Part shown: positions 24,049 through 35,654 of the stretch, piece by piece
Layout: each line of letters begins with the position of its first letter
Position numbering within the stretch: the first letter of the stretch is position 1
From: Diplolepis rosae
Lineage: Eukaryota; Arthropoda; Insecta; Hymenoptera; Diplolepididae
Length of the DNA stretch: 64,000 bases
Direction: 5' to 3'
NCBI GenBank assembly: GCA_030998225.1
Contig: JAPYXD010000727.1
Coordinates: 6,634,001 to 6,698,000 of the forward strand
Notes under the pieces: model-generated
Seen by the model: the letters and a program-made list of their open reading frames with translations, nothing else
What the model was told of the DNA's origin: nothing
Databases searched by the model: none
Translations under genes and position numbers: made by a program

Positions 24049-27000
24049 TCAACTCCGTCTTTCTGGCATCCCTATGTTGCTCGTCGTCTTCTCCAGAAAC
24101 GCTAAATGACTCGGTAAACCGCTGCTTCCAACACCCCCGACAGGAAAGCCACCACCTCTCCCGCCCTGTACGCCAACGCCACCCTGGGCTATGAACATTC
24201 CCTGTTGGTTGACTGGCACTCCGACTCCCTGCATACCTGGTGGTGGTGCTCCGGGACCTTGTACCTGCAAATTTAAATCGTAACTCTAAAATCACCAAAA
24301 ATAGAAAAATAAAAATTACAAGTTTATGATCAGAGTAGATTTTTCAGAAAATTTTTCAAAAAATTGATCTTTTTTATCTACAAGTAATTTTAATCCGCAA
24401 AAATATTTTAAATATTAATTGTAGGGATAAATAACTTTTGAATGTAATGACATATCAGAAACAGTCAAGAAAACAATAAAAATTTTCTATTAATGGAAGA
24501 GTTACTCAAGTTTTCTATATTATTGAGTAAATTTTTGAATTTTAAAATTAAGAAAAATTGAATTATCTGTAACTATATTTTTTCTGAATGTGTAAAACAA
24601 GACAAAACTGTTCAAATATTGAAAATGTATGAAGTCTATATACCTATATAAAGAAATATACATATAATACGAAGTGAAATAACTGAAAAACATTTATTTA
24701 TAATGAATTAAACTTTATTTTTCACAAATAATATTTGGAAAAAGATAAGTAACTTTTTTTAAATTATAAATCTTAAATAATTAGAAATAAATAATATTTT
24801 TATTTTAAATTAGTTAATAAAATATTTCTGCATAAAATGTTTATGAATTATGAATGCCAGTGGTGGAAGTTTAGGACTATAATCAAATTACGATAGAAGC
24901 AGATGAAGATTTGATTTATCAAGAAATTCCTAAAGTAAAGCAATGAATTTACGTAAAAAATTCCAAATCCCGAAATTTTAACCAAAACCGAATTTCAGTG
25001 TTAAATACTCAAATATAATGGTACAAACATGCATAAATGTTATCGAATAGGTGAACAGCAATACCCTTAGAAATTACAAAGCCACGGGAATCGGGACGTG
25101 GTATTAGGTAGGCGAGGTGAATGAAAGAAAGCCACAATGGTTCACCGTGAACAGTTTTATTCTACAGTAATCTACTCGCACCATAATGACAACGTAAGTA
25201 GAAGTATTTAAGCTTTTATCCACTACACCAAATCGACTGGATATAAGCTTTTTTTATGAACCCTCTAGGTGATAAAAGAATGCCTACTCATACTTCCGAA
25301 TAGATACGAAAAAGCATTTGCAGAAGGAATTTTTCTTCGATTAGGTAATTTTAATTTTTTATATTTTTTTTCTTTAATACTTTATGAAATTCACGTTCAT
25401 TTCTTTGTGCAAATGCAAAGTGCATGCATATGTTCGACATGCAAGTACGTATGTCGTCTTACAATCGAATTCTATAAATATGAGGGGAAAACAACTTAAA
25501 TAATTTTGTGGGTACAGAAGGTAATACAATAGATAATAAAGTAATGAGAGCCTGGACTGTCAGGCAGCAAATTTTAAGCAGGCAAATTTTTACCAAAAAG
25601 TTGAAAGTTAAGAGGTACGAAAAGAAAGTTCAATGCTTTAATTAAGATAGAAATAAACAAAGGTTCACTAAACTTTTAAAAAGCCGAGATGTGCTTAAAA
25701 ATCCAGGCTTTGTTAATAATAACGAAAAAATAGAAAAACAAATATATAAAAAATGTATAAAAATTTTTAACATCAACAAACCCACGTACCAACAGACGCA
25801 GGAAAAAAATCGAACTTATGAAAATAAAATGCGAGTATTATCAGATTTTTTTCGACGTACTAAATTTGCATAATTCAAATTTCTTATTGTCTGAAATTAT
25901 TCCTTTTATTTCTTTTGGCTGTTAATTTGTACACGTTTGGAAGTCATTTTGGCACCATACTCGAATAAATCTAATTATTTTTGGCTTCTCTTTCATATAA
26001 AAACAATCTCTTTATCGACAACTTTTCCCCTGCAACTAATGGCAAGATTTCAGAGGTAAGAAAATAAGTGCACTTCTTTTCCTCTCCAGATAAGTAATGC
26101 AATGACTTTTTCGCGATAAGGCACTAAACTTGCGTAAGAAATATCATTGCCATTCACACAAAGGACTTTAAATTTTGTTTGAAAAGTGCTTGTAAGTTGT
26201 AAGTATTTAAAGATCTTACAACGATATGCACTCACTTTCAGATCTTCACATGCACTCGTGTACAATTTATTGCCAACGTAGCAAATATAAGAATACTCCG
26301 TTGCAATCAAAATACAAAACTGGGTTACATGATAATGTGAAATACGAGGACTGCATGGTGTGATGATGTGCACTTGAATCTCTTTGCTGATTAATTAACA
26401 TCTATTATAGCTCTCACTAATGAATCGAAGAGCTTATTTCTAAAACAAAAACAATGACAAAATTTCATAAAATTTAACAAGCTTTGAGTAGAACAATATC
26501 TAGAAAAATAGAAATCTATCTGAGTTTATGATTTTTTTAAATGCTTGAGTATTTTTAAAAGTAGTACTATTAAAAAGCTCAAATATGTAATTTAACTGCT
26601 AAAAAAAGATCAGGAATAAGCTCTTCATTTCTATTTGGTAATATTGGCATAACTTGAAGTAAGATTTGAAGCCTAAATAGAGTTATTTATGCCTTGAGAC
26701 TTATTTAAAATTAAAAACGACAAAAATATAATTTAGAATTTTTCTTAATAATAACATCGTATACAGACGAGGGACCAAACATTCAGTACTCTCGAGATAT
26801 TTTTCTAGGTATCTCAATTCATAAGATTGAGCCTTCACCTCGCAACATGCCATTGTTCAAGAATTCACGCATTTGTCATCTCTTGCCTCTACTTTCGTGC
26901 CTTAATGCTTTTTAACGGTATTACTTAAATACCTGTTGTTGATGGAGTTGCTGTTGCTGCAATTGATGTTGTTGAATTTGCTGTAATTGTTGCTGTTGTA

Positions 27001-27838
27001 GTTGCTGCTGGTGTTGTTGCAGCATCTGTTGTTGCTGCATTGTTGATGCTCCTGCCCCATTTCCTACTTGTTGACCTTGAACGCCTTGGGTACCATTCGC
27101 TAGACCTTGAGATGAAACCAGAATTGCATTTATTTAATATCAAAAGGTTATTTATAAAATTAATCGTATCAATTGCTTTTCAACTGTGAGTTTTAAATAA
27201 AAAATAATTATTTTACCATTTGGAGCTGGACCTTGTGCTGGAGACTTGGCCCAGCCTTGTAAATCCGCAAGGAGGTTTTGCCAGACTGCAATTTTATCAT
27301 AATGCCTTTTTATTAATTCTTCTTTTCGTGTAAGTTCCATTCGAAGGTCATTAATATCTTCCTTCAAGACAAGTTCTGGTTTTAAGGCAGATAAAAGAAA
27401 TCGCCTTTGGAGAAAGAAAGCTTCTACTTGGCGTGCCAGGTCTATGAATCGCAAAGTGACTTGCTCTACTTCTCCTTTTGCCTCGTCTTTATCAACAGAC
27501 AAACCTCCACTATCGTTGTTTCCTAACCCTTCGTCTTTTGTCAACATGTGCAAGCATTGCTATAAATAAATATTTCCATTGAAATTTAGCCCATAATAAA
27601 TGGAATAGTATTATTATTATATTATTATGTATATTATATTAATAGTATTATTAGATGCAAAATAAAAAGTGAGAGTATTGTTCGGAATTATTTTCAAAAT
27701 TGGAAGTCTAGTAGAAAATGTTGAGACTGTTTAAATTGTAAGTCTGAATGAGTCAGGTAAAAATTAGAATTCAATTACCTGAAATGCTTCTTCAAATTCG
27801 TCGACTAGATTTCCATTCCCATTCGCTGACGTTGCCAT
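24049..27838 (-). CDS. MED28: Mediator complex subunit 28
   Basis: Exons 27779-27838, 27217-27559, 26933-27105 and 24049-24264 join in phase (0, 1, 0) to 263 residues. MED28 is a subunit of the Mediator head module, bridging transcription factors and RNA polymerase II in the nucleus. Residues about 50-115 carry the conserved helical core (FIDLARQ...FFLQRR...KPELVLKEDI). Exon 3 encodes a Gln-rich low-complexity stretch (about 150-192), and exon 4 a Gly/Pro-rich part ending in the conserved-looking LAFLEKTTSNIG near the C-terminus. Longer than human MED28 (178) because of these inserts. Introns include a 2.7-kb one (24265-26932) with no recognised exon. The start at 27838 begins MATSANGN. An open reading frame continues past the TGA; see the separate entry. 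Confidence 0.9.
24265..26932 (-). other. large MED28 intron
   Basis: AT-rich sequence between exons 3 and 4. A minus-strand open frame of 107 codons (26050-26373) is the only sizeable one; it resembles no family I know. No TE ends were recognised. Confidence 0.5.
27597..27655. repeat. TAT/TTA microsatellite
   Basis: An imperfect ATT-type trinucleotide run (TATTATTATTATATTATTAT and variants) in the first MED28 intron. Confidence 0.7.
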
Positions 27839-28464
27839 TGAAGTTGAAGTTTCGTTCACACATAAATATAATTTTTTCAGTACCTAAATCCCGCTACAAA
27901 AAGTAAAAGCCCATCAGACATTTGCGCAGACTATCTTTTGAGCCTAAATCCACGATTATAAAGTAAAATAAAATATGTATATCTTTGGTGATTTGACATT
28001 TGCCCAAGCATTCATTTATCACTCAACGCTCCTTAGACCGTTCCACCCATGTTACACTTTTTAGTTACTAATTTTTTCATAAAATCCATCAAATATTAAA
28101 TCTGCCGAAAAACTGCCATTTTGTATTTTTATTGGGAAAAATACATGTTTTCTAAGAAGATCGTATACGGGATCGTATACATTGTTGATATACTCTTAAT
28201 GATATCAAATTAGGTAATTAGGTATTTGAATAAGAGAAAAAATAATTATTTGACTGAAATATTCTTGATTCTCAATGCAAATTTTATACAGAATGTTTTA
28301 ATAAAAAGGAGACACAAGTACATCCGTCTAACCACTCTAACCAGTGATGGCTTTTGACGCGTCCCAGGTCCCACGTCCCACAAGGTTTTCTACGTAAATT
28401 ACATAATTTACGTTATTTTCGTAAAAAACTGTTAGAAGCCAGTGAATTGAAAGAGGGTCATTAA

Positions 28465-28624
28465 AGGAGGAATTACACCTCTGCATGCAGGCATTATGCA
28501 TGCAGGTTACCATGGTAACATACAAGAGAGAAAGAGACCGACAATTTTCCTGTTTCTTTCCCACTATTATGTTACCATGGTAACCTGCGTGCATAATGCC
28601 TGCATGCAAAGGTGTAATTTCTCC
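28465..28624. mobile_element. TTAA-flanked hairpin, family B (copy 1)
   Basis: Lies between TTAA at 28461 and TTAA at 28625. Arms read GGAGGAATTACACCTCTGCA through CATTATGCATGCAGGTTACC to ATGGTAACATA and are mirrored to the right end GGTGTAATTTCTCC. About 60-bp arms around a 40-bp loop. Non-coding. Copy 2 is at 30049-30505. Confidence 0.8.
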
Positions 28625-28628
28625 TTAA

Positions 28629-28792
28629 TGGTGCATTTATACCTCTGTCTGCCTGACCGGTGCGGACAGAAAATACATAAGAGTAAAGGAGACAGACAGT
28701 GTAAAATTGGACAAGAAGAAAACGTCTGTCTTTTTTGCTCTTATGTATTTTCTGTCCGCACCGATCACGCAGACAGAGGTATAAATGCACCA
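28629..28792. mobile_element. hairpin, family C, abutting B
   Basis: Starts right after the TTAA that ends family B: TGGTGCATTTATACCTCTGT, mirrored by ACAGAGGTATAAATGCACCA. Arms of about 65 bp include GTGCGGACAGAAAATACATA. The right boundary is CATAA, a one-base variant of TTAA. Confidence 0.75.
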
Positions 28793-28795
28793 TAA

Positions 28796-29151
28796 GGGCA
28801 TATGATACTTGAGAAAAGTAGAAAGTTCATGTGAACAACTTGGTTCAGTTTCTACATGTTTGTGTCCAAAATACATAAAATTTTGTTTTGACCTTTTGGG
28901 AAAAGGTAGAGAAAATAAAAACGGATGCGATTAGACTACTTTTAGTTTTGATAGTTAAAAAATGTTCCTGATATATTTTGCTAAAATTGAACTTTTTTTC
29001 ATTTTCCAAACCAAAAATAGTCCATCTACATCCCTTTTTATCTTCTCTACCATTTCCCAAATTTTAAAAACAAAGTTTTATATATTTGGACACAAACATG
29101 TAGAAACGTAAAATCAATCAAATTTGCTAATTTCCTAAGTATCACATGTCC
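28796..29151. mobile_element. hairpin, family E, abutting C
   Basis: Left end GGGCATATGATACTTGAGAA, right end complement of GGACATGTGATACTTAGGAA, then TTAA at 29152. Inner arms share GTTTCTACATGTTTGTGTCC. 356 bp, non-coding. A second partial copy surrounds the hAT hairpin at 30679-30968. Confidence 0.75.
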
Positions 29152-29155
29152 TTAA

Positions 29156-29454
29156 GGCCATAGATCAACCAGATTACGTGACCAAATTCCTGTAAAAGTT
29201 CGTGCAAGATAAAATTCTTATTTTATAAAATGTCTACTTGGCAATTTGGAAAATACAACAGAAAACGTTATAGAACGTCTGTCAACTTCGAATTTTTTTC
29301 AAAATTTTTACTAAAAAGAAGTTAACAGCCGTGCTTTATTGTCTTTTGTTTCGTTTCCCAAATTTTAAGAAAGATATTTTGTAAATTAAAAAAGTTATCT
29401 TGCATGAATGAACTAATGTATGATTTAGTCACGTGATCTGATTGATCCATGGCC
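29156..29454. mobile_element. TTAA-flanked hairpin, family F, abutting E
   Basis: Between TTAA at 29152 and TTAA at 29455. Left end GGCCATAGATCAACCAGATT ACGTGACC (two blocks), right end complement of GGCCATGGATCAATCAGATC ACGTGAC. About 300 bp, non-coding. Confidence 0.8.
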
Positions 29455-29519
29455 TTAATGACCCTTTTGCCTCCATCGCCTCCATCCATTTATTCTTACG
29501 TCCATGGTCAGCCTTATGT

Positions 29520-29680
29520 CAGTGAGCGTGTCCGAATTGGCGAAGTACATTACGAAGTAAATACTTCCACCACAGGATGAAAAGAGTCAGTTGTTACGTC
29601 AGTAAACGTCGGCCTCTTTTCATCCTATGGTGAAAGTATTTGCTTTGTAATGTACTTCAACAATTCAGACACGGTCAGTG
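29520..29680. mobile_element. hairpin, family G
   Basis: Ends CAGTGAGCGTGTCCGAATTG and complement of CACTGACCGTGTCTGAATTG. Arms continue with GAAGTACATTACGAAGTAAA. About 160 bp with a short loop containing GATGAAAAGAG on both sides. No TTAA at its borders, so it is a different type from B, E and F. Confidence 0.75.
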
Positions 29681-29976
29681 TTTTTACGCATTGGCGTGGG
29701 GCTAGAGTTCGAAAATTCCCGGTGTGTTCTTCTTTAACCTATAGCGGCGCGGCGACTTTTACTAGAAAGACATGGTAAAACATGCGTAAAAACATGCTTT
29801 ACATTTTGCGCCCACATGGGACGTAACCAACGTAACATTCACATTACATGAACATAGAGTTTACGTCGTGTGGGTCGTGCGCGCGCATCTATTGCCATCT
29901 GCAGAACTTTTATCGCGTTCGCATTCCCATGAGTGCATTTTGCGTTACGTAGGGTTACCATAAAGGTGAAATCTCA
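29681..29976. other. GC-richer spacer without gene
   Basis: Contains CGCGCGCATC, GGCGCGGCGA and TTGCCATCTGCAG, unusual for this AT-rich window. No protein-like frame, no hairpin. It could be a remnant of regulatory or TE sequence; nothing decisive is visible. Confidence 0.35.
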
Positions 29977-30048
29977 TGACAGCGGAAAACGCAAAGCAGA
30001 AAACGGACAGTCAATTACAGAAGATCTTAAGATTTTTTTTCTTTTTAA

Positions 30049-30505
30049 GGAGGAATTACACCTCTGCATGCAGACATTATGCATGCAGGTTACCATGGAG
30101 ACTAGATATAAGGAGACCAATCTTCATATATCCATTCCTGAAATGAAGTTCTTCCAAGTACATAGTTACAAAACTTCCCGATGAGGGCATGTGTGTTCCC
30201 TGGGTGCAAAATGGCGACACCCAATACACGATGTTTATAAACCGTGGATGCCGCCATTTTGCACCCAGGGAACACACGTGCCCTTATCGGGAAGTTTCCT
30301 AACTAAGTACTTGGCAGAAAATCACTTCGTGTTTTGTGAAGTACGGCCATAAGAGATTGGTCTCCTTATATCTAGTCTCCATGCAGGTTACCATGGTAAC
30401 ATACAAGAGTGAAAGAGACCGACAATTTTCCTGTTTCTTTCCCACTAATATGTTACCATGGTAACCTGCATGCATAATGCCTGCATGCAGAGGTGTAATT
30501 CCTCC
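30049..30505. mobile_element. TTAA-flanked hairpin, family B (copy 2), middle layer
   Basis: Same ends as copy 1 (GGAGGAATTACACCTCTGCA ... GGTGTAATTCCTCC) between TTAA duplications at 30045 and 30506. It is longer only because a hAT-type hairpin (30094-30383) inserted in its left arm. Confidence 0.85.
30094..30383. mobile_element. hAT-type hairpin MITE, family H8 (copy 1), inner layer
   Basis: Ends CATGGAGACTAGATATAAGG and the complement. The 8-bp duplication CAGGTTAC flanks it at 30086-30093 and 30384-30391, which is the hAT duplication length. The arms also hold mirrored GCAAAATGGCG/CGCCATTTTGCACCC and CCCTGGGTGC. Its insertion into family B copy 2 is proved by the uninterrupted sequence of copy 1. 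Non-coding. Confidence 0.9.
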
Positions 30506-30589
30506 TTAAGAAGAAAAAAAATCTTAAGATCTTCTGTAATTGGCTGTCCGTTTTCTGCTTAGCGTTTTCCGCTGTCACGGGTTTCAAAA

Positions 30590-31010
30590 TAGAATGAAAG
30601 TTCAATTTTAGCAAAGTATATCGGAAATTTTTTTGTCTTTCTCAAAACCAAAAGTACTCTATCTACGTTCGTTTTTATCATGAAGACTAGATATAAGGAG
30701 ACCAATCTCCATATATTCATTCCCGAAATGAAGTTCTGCCAAGTACATAATTACAAAAGTTCCCGATGAGGGCATGTATGTTCCCTGGGTGCAAAATGGC
30801 GAAACCCAATACACGATGTTTATAAACCGTGGATGCCGCCATTTTGCACCCAGGGAACACACGTGCCCTTATCGGGAAGTTTCCTAACTAAGTACTTGGC
30901 TCAACTTCATTTCGTGTTATGTGAAGTACGGCCATAAGAGATTCGTCTCCTTATATCTAGTCTCCATGGTTTTTATCTTCTCTGCCATTTTCCAAATTTT
31001 GAAAACAAAA
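30590..31010. mobile_element. partial family E copy interrupted by a hAT-type hairpin
   Basis: Left part (about 30590-30678: TTCAATTTTAGCAAAGTATA, CAAAACCAAAAGTA) and right part (30969-31010: ATCTTCTCTGCCATTTTCCA) match contiguous sequence of family E near 28970-29075. The two parts are separated by family H8 copy 2. Confidence 0.6.
30679..30968. mobile_element. hAT-type hairpin MITE, family H8 (copy 2)
   Basis: Ends CATGAAGACTAGATATAAGG and complement of CATGGAGACTAGATATAAGG, with the 8-bp duplication GTTTTTAT at 30671-30678 and 30969-30976. Near-identical to copy 1 inside. The target is a family E element. Confidence 0.9.
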
Positions 31011-31768
31011 TGAAACAAACGAGATTGAAAACTTTTTTCGGATTGGCTCGGAATGAATTTCTATTCGAAACTTTCGCTAGGGATTTGCTAAACATAAATT
31101 CTTGAGCATTTAAAAACACTACATTGTCAATATTGGCAAAACAAACGTCCACCGCGGACTTAGGGGAGCTGCTGCATGAAAACAATCATGGCTGCCGCAG
31201 GGCTTCGGCGTTCACGTATTTACTGTTGATCTGAATAGGACTTTTCAAATTACGTTTATCTGTAAGTGCTAAAAATGCTTTTGTTGTCGTTAAATACATT
31301 ATGCGAGTACGTACAAGCACTGCCTTTACGAGTAAAGTCCTTTCCTTTCCTATGTTTCGGTGAGAATTCCATTTTCACGCTTATATTTATTTATGCACTT
31401 GTCACTTACTTTTTATGTTAACTATATATTTATTTGTCAAACAATTGATTAATTACTGCGTTACACTGTGAGCATCGGGCTTTAGTATAGTATACACAAT
31501 ACAGTGCGAAGCCCAACGGTAGCCATATTGATTAGTTCGCTTGTCCACCACCAGGTCTCGCATTGCAAGTTTGAATTGCCAATAGTCCATACTTTATGTC
31601 TATGATCAAATCAAAACCATAAACGCACAAACCATATAGATATCATTGGACGTCATAGCTGTCAAATCAAAAGTATTCGGCATTAGTCGGGAAGTCGGGT
31701 GATACTGATAACCTAGGAAATATTGTTTATTTTCGGTTTTCTGTTTCTTAAAAGGATTTTTGGACAAA
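31011..31768. promoter_or_regulatory. upstream region of Rabenosyn-5
   Basis: No protein-like frame. The 5' UTR must end at 31768 (TTTTTGGACAAAATGG). The stretch 31440-31600 is GC-richer and holds no TATA box. The exact promoter is not determinable. Confidence 0.35.
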
Positions 31769-34516
31769 ATGGATACTTCTGAGGAAGTGTTAGAGGGATT
31801 TTTATGCCCAAGTTGTATGGCAGATTTAAAAACTCCGCAACAGTTAACAAAACACTTCGAAGAGTTTCACAATGACGAACCTGAGATTTTAAAATCTCTC
31901 AAAGGTACATCAAAAAATTTATTATGTTAATGGTATCAATTTTTTATTTTTAATTCGAAAATATTCATAGTTATTTCATGTATTAATTTTATTGGTTATT
32001 AAAAAATTCGTTAAATTTCTGGTTTTTTTAAATGTCATATTTTAAAAAAGAAATGAAATGTAATGCAATTCTTTCCACAAATATAAATAATTTTGTATAT
32101 TTATATTTGCTTTTTCTTTCAGATCTTTTTGGAAAAGCCAAAAAGAAAATTCTCAAGCAAACCGAAATATCAGAAGCTTATTCTAGTCCAGTGTTGCCTT
32201 ATAGTCAAAAATATAAACAAGAAATTGATTGGGGAGAGCAAGAGATAGGTTGGTTATTTTAGTATCATTAATATTCCAGAATCTCGGTCTATTTATAACT
32301 TACTTTAAAGAATTTTTTTATTACTTTTTAGAGATAATAATATATGTTTTATTTTTAGGTTTTATCACTAGTCATACACAATACTTTAAGGAAATAAGAA
32401 ACGTAAGGCTAGAAAGATATTCTTCGGAAACCAACAAACTTCTTATCAGACTGGATAAATTGTTAAATAGCTTGCCCTCTGATCCTAACGATAGAAAAGG
32501 TTTAACAAACTTTTATATCTTTATTATCTGATAAAAATCTTGACTAACGATTTTAAAATTAGAAAAATAAATTTTGTCTTGATTTGTTTAGTTCATGAAC
32601 AAAGTATTGTTCCCTGGATTGATGAGAAAGATGTTAGATTATGTCCAACTTGTGCTCGAAGTTTTCATGTAGCGAGAAGGAAACATCACTGTAGATTGTG
32701 TGGTGCAGTAATGTGTCATGACTGTACCGTGTTTCTGTCATTAGTAGACGCACGTAAGCTTTCATATTAGTGAATAAGATTTATGGAAATCAATCATTTC
32801 GTTCATAAAATTACTTATTAATCACTAACATTACTTTTAAGGTAAAATGACGAGACCAGTCTCAGTTCAAGACGATTCTGCATTATCTCCAGTCGCCTCA
32901 GAATCATCTTTTACAGGTCGTTTTGTACAAACAAGTATAGGAATAACAAAATTAGTTCGATCTCCTTCCAGCAGCAGTCTCAACAACGTTCTCTCCATAA
33001 TCAGCGATTCGTCCAGCAACGAACATAATTTTAGGCTTTGTCACCACTGCAAGAATCTCCTGGACGCAAGAGAAAAATTAAAAGCCCGACAGTTTGATAA
33101 GCCTATATTTTATCCGTTCTATGAGAAAATGCGCACTTACATGGTGGAAGCTAAACGTCACCTCGAAATGTATAATAAAATGTGGCAGTCATTAAGGTAT
33201 CATCTTTTCAATTATTGACAAGCTCCTAAATATTATTGGGGATCAGAAATAACTAATTTAAGAAATATTATAATGGATTATAGAAACTTGTATTCAAATT
33301 AGAAAATCAATATGTCAAGGGCTAATCACGAGTGAATTCAGGTGTAAACCTACTTCTGAATACTTTTGGATTTTTCTGAATTATTTGAATTGTTATTTAG
33401 AACAGGTCAGCAGGAAACCCTCCATGAATGAAATCCAATTTTTCTTAATAATATTCCATTTGTTGAAAAAAATGTAAAATAATTAGGTTAATTCATTTGA
33501 ATCCTATGAATTCTTTGAGTTTGCATTGAATTCAAGTGTATATATATACAAATTTATAGTTGTCAACTCGTCGTCAATAGGCACCATATTAAAAACAATA
33601 TACAGCCTTCTTAGTATAAAAGTTTCAATAGGTCACTGAGCAACTAATTTTTTGTACAATTTTCGGTTTATTTAAAATATTATAAAATCAAAAATTTCCT
33701 CATACAAATTGGAGAATTATTTAATTTCTTACCACCTTTATGGATTCCAATTTCAGAGGAATTTTTATTTTCGAATATTAATAATAATCAATACTACAAA
33801 TCAATTTTTATCATTTCAGCAATGGTGAGACTACTTACGAGTTACGAGATGCTCAAGTTTTGCGAATGAAAATTGCAAAAATGTGTGAAAACATAGAGAC
33901 GATTAGCAAAAGAATATTAACCATGGGTTTAACTGATGTGAACGATGCACAACAGCAACAGGAACGAAAGCTACGTGAAATGGTTAGATCTGCCACTGTT
34001 ATTTTTGTCAAGGAACAATTAGTAGGCATGTCAAATCTTCCTTCTGAAGATGAGTACGTAGAATTAAAACAAAAACGACAACAGAGAATCAAGACTAGAA
34101 TTGCAAACGAGAATCAATTAGAAATTGAAAAAGAGCAAAGAGAAAGGCGTAGAGATTTGCTGAAACGAGAAGTCTGGAATTCGCCGGCCGATTCTTCTAA
34201 CACGAATAAGGTTTGGTTTTATTTTAATAAATTATGAATACAATTGCTCCGGAACCAAGATAATTTTTCTAATTATTTATTTTAGTTAGTTCTAGATAAA
34301 TCGCAAGGGTGGGGTCCTTCAAGTGCTGCAGTAATGATTTCATCATCCAAATCTACAATAGATCCAATTATAGAGCAAATGAGTAATTTAAGGGCTTACA
34401 TTAAACAAGCTAGAAATGATTGTAGGGATGATGAGGCCGCAATTTTAGAAAGTAATTTGAGGGAACTTCAGAGCGCTTATTTTGCTATTCGACAAAATAC
34501 AACCAGTGATACTTAG
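31769..34516 (+). CDS. Rbsn-5: Rabenosyn-5, FYVE-domain endosomal tether
   Basis: Exons 31769-31904, 32123-32248, 32359-32499, 32592-32753, 32842-33196, 33820-34210 and 34286-34516 join in phase to 513 residues, close to the Drosophila length (about 505). Residues about 13-36 form a C2H2 zinc finger (LCPSC...H...H). The FYVE finger starts near 140: WIDEKDV, then CPTC, RKHHCRLCG and CHDC, with the last Cys pair (CHHC) delayed by an acidic/Ser-rich insert, as in other Rabenosyns. These residues bind PtdIns3P on early endosomes. A coiled-coil part follows, and the final exon encodes the helical hairpin (IIEQMSNLRAYIKQA...) that binds Rab5/Rab4. The protein links Rab5 to Vps45 and SNARE-mediated endosome fusion. 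Several internal introns share phase 1. Confidence 0.93.
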
Positions 34517-35030
34517 TCATTACTGCATTTTAAGTAAAATTCAATTACAATTCAAGAAGTATCATTGGTATTAACTTATCAAAAGTTTAAAAAACTTCTA
34601 CAAAAAAAAATATATATTATTTTTAAATTAATATACGGACACAGAGAGAAAATAATTTGACTCAGTAAGTAAAAATCTTTTTGATAGAAAACATTTTATA
34701 TATTTCCACACAATACAATTGCAAATTCCTTCATCAAAATATTATAGGTTTTTACATTATAGAGATTATTTATATCACATACTGAAAATAATTTGTTAAG
34801 GGTGAATACATAAAAAATAGTTTTTTTAAAGATTTCTTTGATATCATTATAGACCCCTATTTTATGCGGATCTCATAATCGCATAATGTTTTAGAGTTGA
34901 AAATAACTCGAAATGTTTGCGATTTAAAAAGTTTCTATGTTAAATAAATACGACCGCAATCATCCCCTGAAATTGAATAATTCATTTCCGCATTATTTAG
35001 CATAATTCAGGATAATCTTTAATTTGGATA
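34517..35030. other. 3' flank of Rabenosyn-5
   Basis: AT-rich 3' UTR and spacer. No poly(A) signal stands out unambiguously and no gene is visible. Confidence 0.4.
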
Positions 35031-35654
35031 TTGTGGTGTACTTATTACAAAACTGATGTGATAAATAATCTGGTTGACAGAGGTATTATTTTGGCACACA
35101 TAACATTCCACAACGAAAACATTCAAAGAATAAAAAATATCTTACTCAATAACAATTACCCGATCAATTTTATCAATCACGTAATAAATAATAGAGTCAA
35201 ATACTTGTACAAAAAGAACACTTACACACACCAACTATCTGAAAACAACACAAACACTCACACATATACACAATCCACAGATCAAAACCCTAAATATATA
35301 CCCTTGCCCTATGTCAAGGGGTCTCTGAAAAACTGTCAGGTATTCTCAAACCTTTTAATATCAAAATTGCCCCTCGCAATGAAAATGACTTTTCCCATTC
35401 TTTCAAAGAATTACTGAACACAAAAAAGATGTTTTTAACCCCCCGGATAAATGGACTGCATTATCAAAACACTCATGGATCCGCAAGACCATAAATTCGG
35501 TTTCAATAATGTAAACATAGTTGACAGATCTAGTAACTACAAAAAACGCATGTTATTAGAAATGACTCACATAGTCAGTAACCCCCATGCTATGAATCAA
35601 AGAACAGACACAGACAACCTATCCGTTTTTTACCTCCCCCTCTTGAACAATTAA
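35031..35654 (+). pseudogene. decayed Penelope-like retroelement fragment
   Basis: Two open frames (35031-35417 and 35451-35654) plus a third frame between them carry pieces of the C-terminal part of a Penelope-like polyprotein: YPINFINHVIN, IPLPYVKG, FNIKIAPRNEN-like in another frame, and FNNVNIVDRSSNYKKRMLLE near the end, which belongs to the region after the reverse transcriptase that carries the GIY-YIG endonuclease in this class. At least two frameshifts and a stop break it. The catalytic RT core is absent. Flanks 35655-36514 show nothing. Confidence 0.6.

Larger units (their letters stand above)
29977..30577. mobile_element. hairpin, family D, outer layer of a three-level nest
   Basis: Arms start TGACAGCGGAAAACGC and run through CAATTACAGAAGATCTTAAG to a T-rich stretch; the right arm is the complement, ending GCGTTTTCCGCTGTCA. 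Without the insertion the arms would meet at one central TTAA, and family B copy 2 has inserted exactly there (TTAA at 30045 and 30506). Confidence 0.75.

Noticed and set aside
23742..24298. Several frames on both strands over the MED28 3' end
   Set aside because: Shadows of the RG/Pro-rich coding sequence; only the frame continuous with MED28 makes sense.
26050..26373. 107-codon frame in the MED28 intron
   Set aside because: No resemblance to a known protein and no splice fit; kept only as a note in the intron entry.
28337..28876. Open frames in the hairpin cluster, also 29933-30277 and 30659-30862
   Set aside because: They run through palindromic MITEs and recur in each copy; non-coding repeats explain them.
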